From positions 3,968,001 through 4,032,000 of the forward strand of contig OX328113.1 in assembly GCA_946811185.2 (NCBI GenBank): 64,000 bases of DNA, given 5' to 3'. The stretch's first letter is position 1. Each line of letters starts with the position of its first letter. The notes beneath the pieces were generated by a model, which saw only the letters and a program-made list of their open reading frames with translations, made no database searches and was not told where the DNA came from. The position numbers were made by a program, and so were the translations under genes. The DNA is from Hippopus hippopus. Taxonomy: Eukaryota; Mollusca; Bivalvia; Cardiida; Cardiidae. Below, piece after piece: positions 58,101-64,000 of the stretch.

Positions 58101-61100
58101 TTTTAGTGGTGACTTTGAACAATGCCACCGCGGTATGAACAAAGGTTATCTGACGTCACTCAGTAGAAAAGGGTTGCCATTTAAGTTGAAAATAAAACCA
58201 GTAGAATGAAACTTTGTCGGCAAATATTTTAGCAGATATGCAATAATGTTTGTAACGGCAGAAATCGAATATACACAATTTGCTCGGAAGGAAAAACAAT
58301 TTTAGAATGAGTGAACAGTAAAATTGTGATTGGCGTCAGATCGCTGACAGCATATTTTGTGAATCTTTCTAGTCTTGTTTTTTTCGGGTTTTAGTGTTTA
58401 TCAAATACCATATCTGGAGACGCAAAAGAAACATATGTTCTCCGTAAAACAGACTATATAAAGGCCCAAAATCGATGACAAACCAGCATATAAAATATAC
58501 TTCCAAATGTTTCAATTTTTGTGCAACCTTTATTTCTAAAGGATGATCTCAATTTCTATCAAGAGAACATGACTAAAATCATTTCAGATGACTAATAAAA
58601 GATGACAATACATTGTTTGCAAATTAAACCAAATTATCCACCGGCCTAAAAATCGGTTCTCTCTATTTCTACAGTAACCTTAAAACGACTTAGGTATCTT
58701 CTATTATTGTAATACTGCTCTTTAACCCTTTACCAAACAATCCCGGGTTTTTACGACCCTAGGAAGAAAGCCTTTTGAAAACATTGAGGGAAAAAGAGAA
58801 AATGCTGGTAACCAGCATTTTCTCTTTTTCCCACAATGTTTTCTAACCTCTCACAGACAAATCCCAGTATTTCTGCAACATTTAATTTGTCGTCTGCAAA
58901 TGCTTTGAATTTGGACCAGTCTAAATTTTTGTCGTTTCGTAAAGAGTTAAGTACAGAGTAAGTAAGTAATGATAATTCAAATTAAAACCATTTTAAAGAC
59001 GATCGCTACAGTTTCGCCATTTTTTGAAAACATTCAGAATTTCATGAAAATTTGTTTGGTGATAGTTTATTATCTGATCTACAAAAATAAGAGATAAAAA
59101 GAGGGGGTCACCAGCTTTGGGAAAATTCTATGAATATTTCTTTTAGTACACCCTGCATTGCGGCAGTTCAGGATGAAATTTCACCTATGAAAACTAAGTC
59201 TATGTATATTTTTTTAAATGCCAACAATTATAAGCAAATTTTATGTCATTGTATTGGTGAAACATCAAATTTAATGAAAAAAATAATTTAGAGTATACTG
59301 AGTATCAATCTGTAAAAAAAAAACCCTTAACTTATGGCTGAAACAGCTTTATTTTGGAAAAAAAACCTATTAAACGAAAGGGTATCTTTTAAAGTTATTT
59401 TTTTTAAATGTTCTAACATTCAGATTTTTCTTATTTTTTCTATAAATAATATTCAGGTACTAAACTAAAAGAATCAGGCTTAAAACAAATAGGTCACCTG
59501 CTTTATTTTTTCAGAAAATACATTTTAAGTTTGTGGGTGGGGCACTAACTAATGAGTAAATGTAATGTTTGTCAAAGACAAAGACATTGTATGAAGTGAA
59601 TTATCTCAGTTTTTTCATAATACAACAATATTTATAAGAATCAAGTTTGTTGGTCATAATAAACTAATTCATCGCATATAAATGTAATACTGATGTTAGC
59701 ATTTAACCCTCTTCTAAATTTGACGCGTTTGCAGACGCTAAACCAAAACCTGGTATTCATGTATCACAGTTCTTTGATGGGTCAGAAATCATAGTGGGAA
59801 AAGGAGAAATCAATCACTAGGGGTAATTTCTCCTTTTGACATCAATGTTTTCATCAATCTTGTCTGCTGCAGACTCATCAAGCTAAGGGATAAAGAGGTA
59901 CGTACAGCCCCTCGTTTTCTGCAAGTCTTTACCAAGTGGCATAATTTTGGACTAGACCAAACTGAAAGCATCTGCATCTGAAATGTTTTAACTCGACGAT
60001 ACGTCTGCTAGACATAGCGCTAGTAGCATCTTTGTCCATATTTCCGTTGTTAGGTGACGTAGTTAGGTGATTCACTTTGACTTTCAGTCCGATCTTTTGA
60101 AAGCGTAATTTTGGATTCTTGCCTTGCATATAATTATTTGGCTTGATTCAAATACTTTTTACTTCATTTTGCTAACTTGAAACGACTCGTTTTAGTTCTT
60201 AGTTTATCCATTCTGCAGACATTAACAAGTGTGGCAAGATCAATTGTGTTAGGTGCTCACCGTTTTTCGAGTAAAAGGTGAGCGTGATAGTTACACGAAG
60301 CGTGAAAATGGAAACTGTCGCGAACGTCGTTAAATTTCATTTTTAATAGATGTACGCTTTTTTGTTAGCGGGGCCTCTAGGTTATACTGGTTTTGTGTCA
60401 CCTGTAATAATAGCAGCAGCAGCAGCAACAACAACAGCAACAACAACAACAGCAACAACAAATATAAGCAGTAGAAACATGGCAGTGACTTGAACTGATA
60501 TTGAGTATGTTTGTAATAGGCAAGGTGTCGGGGGGTCAATATTTTATAGATAAAATCGGAAGGGGGGGGGTCATTATTTTATAAGGGGAGTCAGTATTTT
60601 ATAGAAAGGGGTCATTATTTTATATAGAATAATGACGGGGGGGGGGGGTCATTATTCTATGGGGGTCAGTTAACAACGTTACACCGCCGCTCATGCGGCG
60701 TCACAAAAACGGACGCCATCTTGCATTACATCATCCTAAAATTAGTTTGCGAATCAACCTATTGCCTGTTTTTCCTTAACTTTGCTAAATAAAAAAAATA
60801 AGTTGCGATATCTTTAAATTGTTTTACATATCACCTGTACACATCGAATTTTTTCGGAGATTTGTTGCCTTTCCTTGCTTGATTTGGCGTTTAATATGGG
60901 TATATACCCTCCCTGTGAAAGCATTGGAGTTCTTTTGTGAAGGTTTAAGAAATATACTGATGGCACACAAATGTTGTCATTCATGAATGTGACGTTTTTT
61001 CGCTGTGAAATACAGTAAATACAATTTTTTTTTTTGGGGGGGGAGGTGATGGTAAAATTTTGGCGTGTAAGAAGGACAAAAACTGTTTGTTTAAATGATG

Positions 61101-62043
61101 TAAGTTCGTGATACTATAAGAATACAGAATATTATGTTGTAGTAATTTCCTGCTGCTCGCTTTTGCTTCTCTAACGCAGCTAGAAGCAAATGTGAGCCCC
61201 CAAAAAAGTTACTGTTGCATAGAATTAATTTTATCCTATACCTCTGCGAACTCTGACAACAAAATGATACAATTGTTCGAAATTTTATTTAAAAAAACAT
61301 ACGAAATAAAAACAATTACCGGTTAAGAAGATAAAACCATTTATATGAATAGCGGGTAAATATTATTACGTAATATTTTAACTAATCAAAACGGAAACAA
61401 AGCTGAAAGCAGTCCGCCCTTGGACTACGTCATCATATCATATTTGGAACCATATTTGACAGTACGTAGAGACCAGCCTGCATAGAGTGGTAGAGCGTAG
61501 GACTTGTAAAAGTCAAGTCTCGGGCCACTTGAAGGTTTTGGTTCGAGCTCCAAGGCTGGCCTTATGAAACTAGTAAGAGTCTTTCGGATGAGACATTAAA
61601 CTGACGTTCCGTGTGAAGGAGCAATACACAGATCACGTTAAAGAACCAGGCGTTACTTAGGCTGGGTTTCGTCCTGTATCCTGCACTATTTCGGTAACAA
61701 AACTAACAGCCTTCAGGACGTAGTCTATATGGGCAACCGGTGGCGACGACAAAGTCAAATTAATCTAACATCGTGTAGATACGGATGCACCCTTCATGTT
61801 TGGTTTTATCCATGTGCGATGCATATATTTGAGCGGAAAAATGTCTACGTATATAGATCTAGTAAAACTTTATCCGTAAACACTAAAATTCATTACTTTG
61901 TGTAAATATTAATTTTGATGTTTATCGAGTAAAAATAAAAAGCAACATGTCTGCGTGTGGTAATGCAGTTCCAGATACATATAATTACTTTTGGGCTTAC
62001 CTATGCAAATCAGGAGCGCAGCGAAGCACAAAAGGGCTCTCAT
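55190..62043 (-). CDS. CvSI-like 12-cysteine secreted protein, gene B (three exons)
   Basis: Exons on the minus strand: 62001-62043, 56774-56881 and 55190-55308, with the same lengths (43, 108, 119) and phases as gene A, GT-AG introns of 5119 and 1465 bases, and 89 residues. Signal peptide MRALLCFAALLICIA, module 1 SGESCRNTGDCDHVNC through CHRGVCTC, module 2 GCSAKGDCFGTC through CVDSKCRC, end GNGRK. All 12 cysteines are kept. Between them 11 of 35 residues of module 1 differ from gene A, with only five silent codon changes. The role would be inhibition of an extracellular serine protease, by analogy with oyster CvSI proteins. Intron 1 contains a transposon-integrase fragment and a 159-base foldback. 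Confidence 0.85.
57242..57400. repeat. 159-base foldback element, intron 1 of inhibitor gene B
   Basis: The outer arms of 40 bases are exact reverse complements (AAGGAATGAAGAGAATTTTC at one end). Then come A/T runs, CTAATCACAC with its inverse, and a central GTATGAAACCGC-TTC-GCGGTTTCATAC. A decayed relative is near 36895-36970. Confidence 0.85.
57557..57943 (-). pseudogene. Transposon/retroelement integrase fragment with H2C2-type zinc-binding end
   Basis: A 128-codon frame whose C-terminal half (FDHGLYYKKK, then IIKSIHATDHGGHLGV) resembles the N-terminal zinc-binding region that precedes the catalytic core in Ginger-type and Gypsy-type integrases. It stops right after the HGGHLG motif, so the catalytic part is missing. 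It lies in intron 1 of inhibitor gene B, in the same orientation. It is probably a truncated transposon relic. The family (Ginger or LTR) is not resolved. Confidence 0.5.
58000..58722. other. Intron 1 of inhibitor gene B, unique AT-rich DNA
   Basis: No repeat or frame that I can support. Confidence 0.4.
58723..58950. repeat. TTAA hairpin MITE copy
   Basis: Complete copy with TTAACCCTTTACCAAACAA and CGTTTCGTAAAGAGTTAA ends. Confidence 0.8.
59702..59895. repeat. TTAA hairpin MITE copy (shortened palindrome)
   Basis: Palindrome reduced to GGAGAAAT and ATTTCTCC around 59800-59836. Confidence 0.55.
60410..60660. repeat. CAG/CAA microsatellite and GGGGTCATTATTTTAT repeat
   Basis: CAGCAGCAACAACAACAG-type run (60412-60466), then three to five copies of GGGGTCATTATTTTATA with G runs (60533-60660). 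Confidence 0.75.
61455..61760 (+). repeat. tRNA-derived SINE (family 1), second duplicate
   Basis: Counterpart of 37199-37520. Confidence 0.78.
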
Positions 62044-62712
62044 CCTTATGGCAGTAATGTTACGTGTTTCTCAGGTAACTTGCAGAACACTTGTCAGGGA
62101 TTTCGGGTCATATCAGGCCTTTATCCGGCCTCTTATCAGTGCCGACATGTCACGATTTCTTAATTTGGATTTTTGTTGGCACGCAAGTTCAAGATTTATC
62201 TTCAAGCAATTTATGTATTACGGCGCAAGTGACAGGACACATGGTGTCACATTGCTACATTAAAAATTTGGGTGAAATTCACCATATTTGACCCTCTTTG
62301 ATTGACAAACCCACAGCTTTGCTCCTTTCAGATATATGTCCAGTGGCCTTCACAAAAAGCTAAAAAAAAATATTCGCACCTCATTCGATTGTGTTTTTCG
62401 CTGACCCACCTCAAACACAACTACCCTTTAAAAGTAACAGTGAAAAAAAGACCCATTCCGGGTGGTAAACCATGTTCCTTTATGTGGGCACAGGCACAAA
62501 ATGGTTCCCCAAGAAATAACAAACAACTTGCACTCAGTTTTCACAGAGATAACCAAATCATCAAATCAACACCAGAAACACATTTTAGTCATGTTCTACC
62601 ATTTCCTCTGATAAAACAGTGCAGAAGAAGTGCTTGCGGTCAATTTTTCAAATGTCAATAGGATATACATGTAACCTGTTTTCATTATCACTTTCACTCT
62701 ATATACAGAATA

Positions 62713-62856
62713 TTCTAGAAACATAAAGAACATTCATTGGTTTTTCCATTGTGGTTATTTTTAGAAACTGGTTGTTAGTAAACAAGCTGTTACCCATCCA
62801 TGTCAATAATCTTTCTAGAAAGACTAATCTAGAATTTTCCAAGCTGATATAAATAG
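62713..62856 (+). promoter_or_regulatory. Heat-shock-type promoter: several HSEs and TATAAATAG
   Basis: Heat shock elements of alternating GAA/TTC: TTCTAGAA (62713-62720), GAACATTC (62728-62735), TTCTAGAA (62813-62820) and GAATTTTC (62832-62839). There is an inverted CCAAT (62736-62740 region), then TATAAATAG at 62848-62856. It belongs to a segment of about 510 bases that is absent from copy 1. No coding frame follows within the window. It could serve a gene beyond the window, a non-coding RNA, or a transposon. Confidence 0.55.
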
Positions 62857-64000
62857 GAGTGACTTACTTGGTGGATTTGGATTTTGAACTTACGACTTGT
62901 GGCTTTGAGGATACAGAATAAGTGAAAAGTGTTGGATTTAAATTAGAATATAGATCTGTAAGTTGGAATTATTTATTTCTTAAACAGGATGCTCATATCT
63001 ATTTGCAAGTTAAAACTATTGTTAATTTAGGTTTTAGGAACCAGAAATGTCATACTTTTTGTAGTCTTAAAGATAATTCTTAATTTTGAGGGACTTATTC
63101 TATTTCTTGTTCTAAGATTAAAAATTGTCAAAATTTCATTCAAACTTAACTCTTATTGTACTCTCTTGTTACACCACTTGCACTTTGCAATAGGTGACGC
63201 ACAGAAACCATTCGGCATACCTCGGGTGATGGGAGCCATCAAATCCCTCGGCTGTATCTGGTGGATTGATATGCACTTATTACTTAACGTGGTTTATCAA
63301 TTCCTATTGAAGTTTTCACCGACAGATAAACAGATGTGAATAACTTCATCGAGGTTGTTTATGTCGTTGCTAAACGACTGACTGTGGCGCGCCATGTATA
63401 AGATCACGTGATTCGCCGTTCAAATGGAAACTTCCTTAATACGGACGAGGTTAGATGTAGGTACGGAATCGGCCGAGTTGTGACGAGTGGCACAGAAACG
63501 TGTTGTTGTCTTCAACGACACTGCTCCAAGGTCAAAAATAGTTCCACTTGAAGTTTTGCATAAGCACCTCTGCTGCACTGTTTCGATGAGGTAAGGGGTT
63601 TAAGAAATATAGGATCTGACATGAGTTGGCTCGCTTGATAACATTTCCCTAGACTCGTTTAATAAAATTTTATCTCAAACGCCAACGAATGTCAGATTCT
63701 TTTTATCACATAACGATATTTCACGAAATATAGACCAGATGATGCAAAACCGTTTATAGATTCACCCGCGGTAATATTCATAAACCCCATTCACTTCTAT
63801 GAAATACGTACAAAATGACGTCAAAAATGACGTCACACAAATATGATATCAAACGTGTATGAGATAAGAAAATTTGTAATGGGTATATTACACTGAAAAC
63901 AAGGGGAGTTATGTGATAATTTTGTATTTTGGATTTAAATGTACTTCAAATTTGGAACTTCGCGAACCACTTGAATAGGCCTCTGTTATATACATAGGGG

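Larger units (their letters stand above)
45240..64000 (+). repeat. Copy 2 of the large tandem segmental duplication (runs off the window)
   Basis: Same order and orientation as 18310-39240 (anchors listed there). It differs by deletion of PDIA6 exons 6-9, lack of the 1.6 kb rolling-circle-like element, and insertions at 47642-49292, 49573-50285 and about 62655-63168. Confidence 0.85.

Noticed and set aside
62670..63173. Possible solo LTR running from TGTAAC to GTTACA around the heat-shock elements
   Set aside because: The GTTACACCACTTGC end is also present in copy 1 (about 38420) without the insert, so it is host flank, and no five-base target duplication is seen.

Overview
The window is eukaryotic genomic DNA, most likely from a bivalve mollusc. 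This rests on split genes with GT-AG introns (an ER protein disulfide isomerase ending in KDEL, and two small 12-cysteine secreted proteins resembling the oyster CvSI protease inhibitors), a tRNA-Gly(GCC), tRNA-derived SINEs, and very many short palindromic and rolling-circle-like repeats of the kind common in bivalves. The species cannot be fixed from the sequence alone.

Region 1 (1 to about 12.9 kb) is a Maverick/Polinton-type virus-like transposon whose left end lies outside the window. On the minus strand it carries, in transcription order, a broken protein-primed DNA polymerase, a packaging ATPase, two paralogous basic proteins (one with a histone-H1-like SPKK tract), a Lys/Ser/Thr-Pro-rich protein, a retroviral-type integrase with a chromodomain, a two-span membrane protein, a candidate minor capsid protein, a basic peptide, a double-jelly-roll-type capsid protein, a Cys/His protein and an adenain-like protease. 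The capsid, packaging, protease and integrase frames are open; only the polymerase is broken. Long terminal inverted repeats each carry a small helical gene followed by an array of stem-loops that look like the 3-prime stem-loop of replication-dependent histone mRNAs. The same stem-loop sits just after the capsid gene. I know of no description of this and regard it as the most unusual signal in the window.

Region 2 (12.9-14.8 kb) holds short direct repeats, a 24+24 bp palindrome and a tRNA-Gly(GCC) gene. Region 3 (14.8-27.5 kb) is a complete ten-exon PDIA6 gene on the plus strand (437 codons, two CGHC domains, C-terminal KDEL). Region 4 (33.0-37.8 kb) is a three-exon gene on the minus strand for an 89-residue secreted protein with 12 cysteines.

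Region 5 (about 45.2 kb to the window end) is a second, collinear copy of about 18.3-39.2 kb, so one tandem segmental duplication explains most of the right half. In this copy PDIA6 keeps only exons 4, 5 and 10: exons 6-9 were deleted by what looks like recombination between two copies of a palindromic MITE, one in intron 5 and one in intron 9. The inhibitor gene is intact in the second copy (55.2-62.0 kb) but has changed quickly between its cysteines. A stretch rich in heat-shock elements with a TATA box lies at 62.7-62.9 kb.

The rest is introns and intergenic DNA packed with repeats: about 30 copies of a TTAA-flanked 230 bp hairpin MITE, rolling-circle-like elements with 145 or 165 bp internal tandem units, two SINE families, a 1.2 kb transposon with 52 bp perfect inverted repeats, foldback elements and microsatellites.
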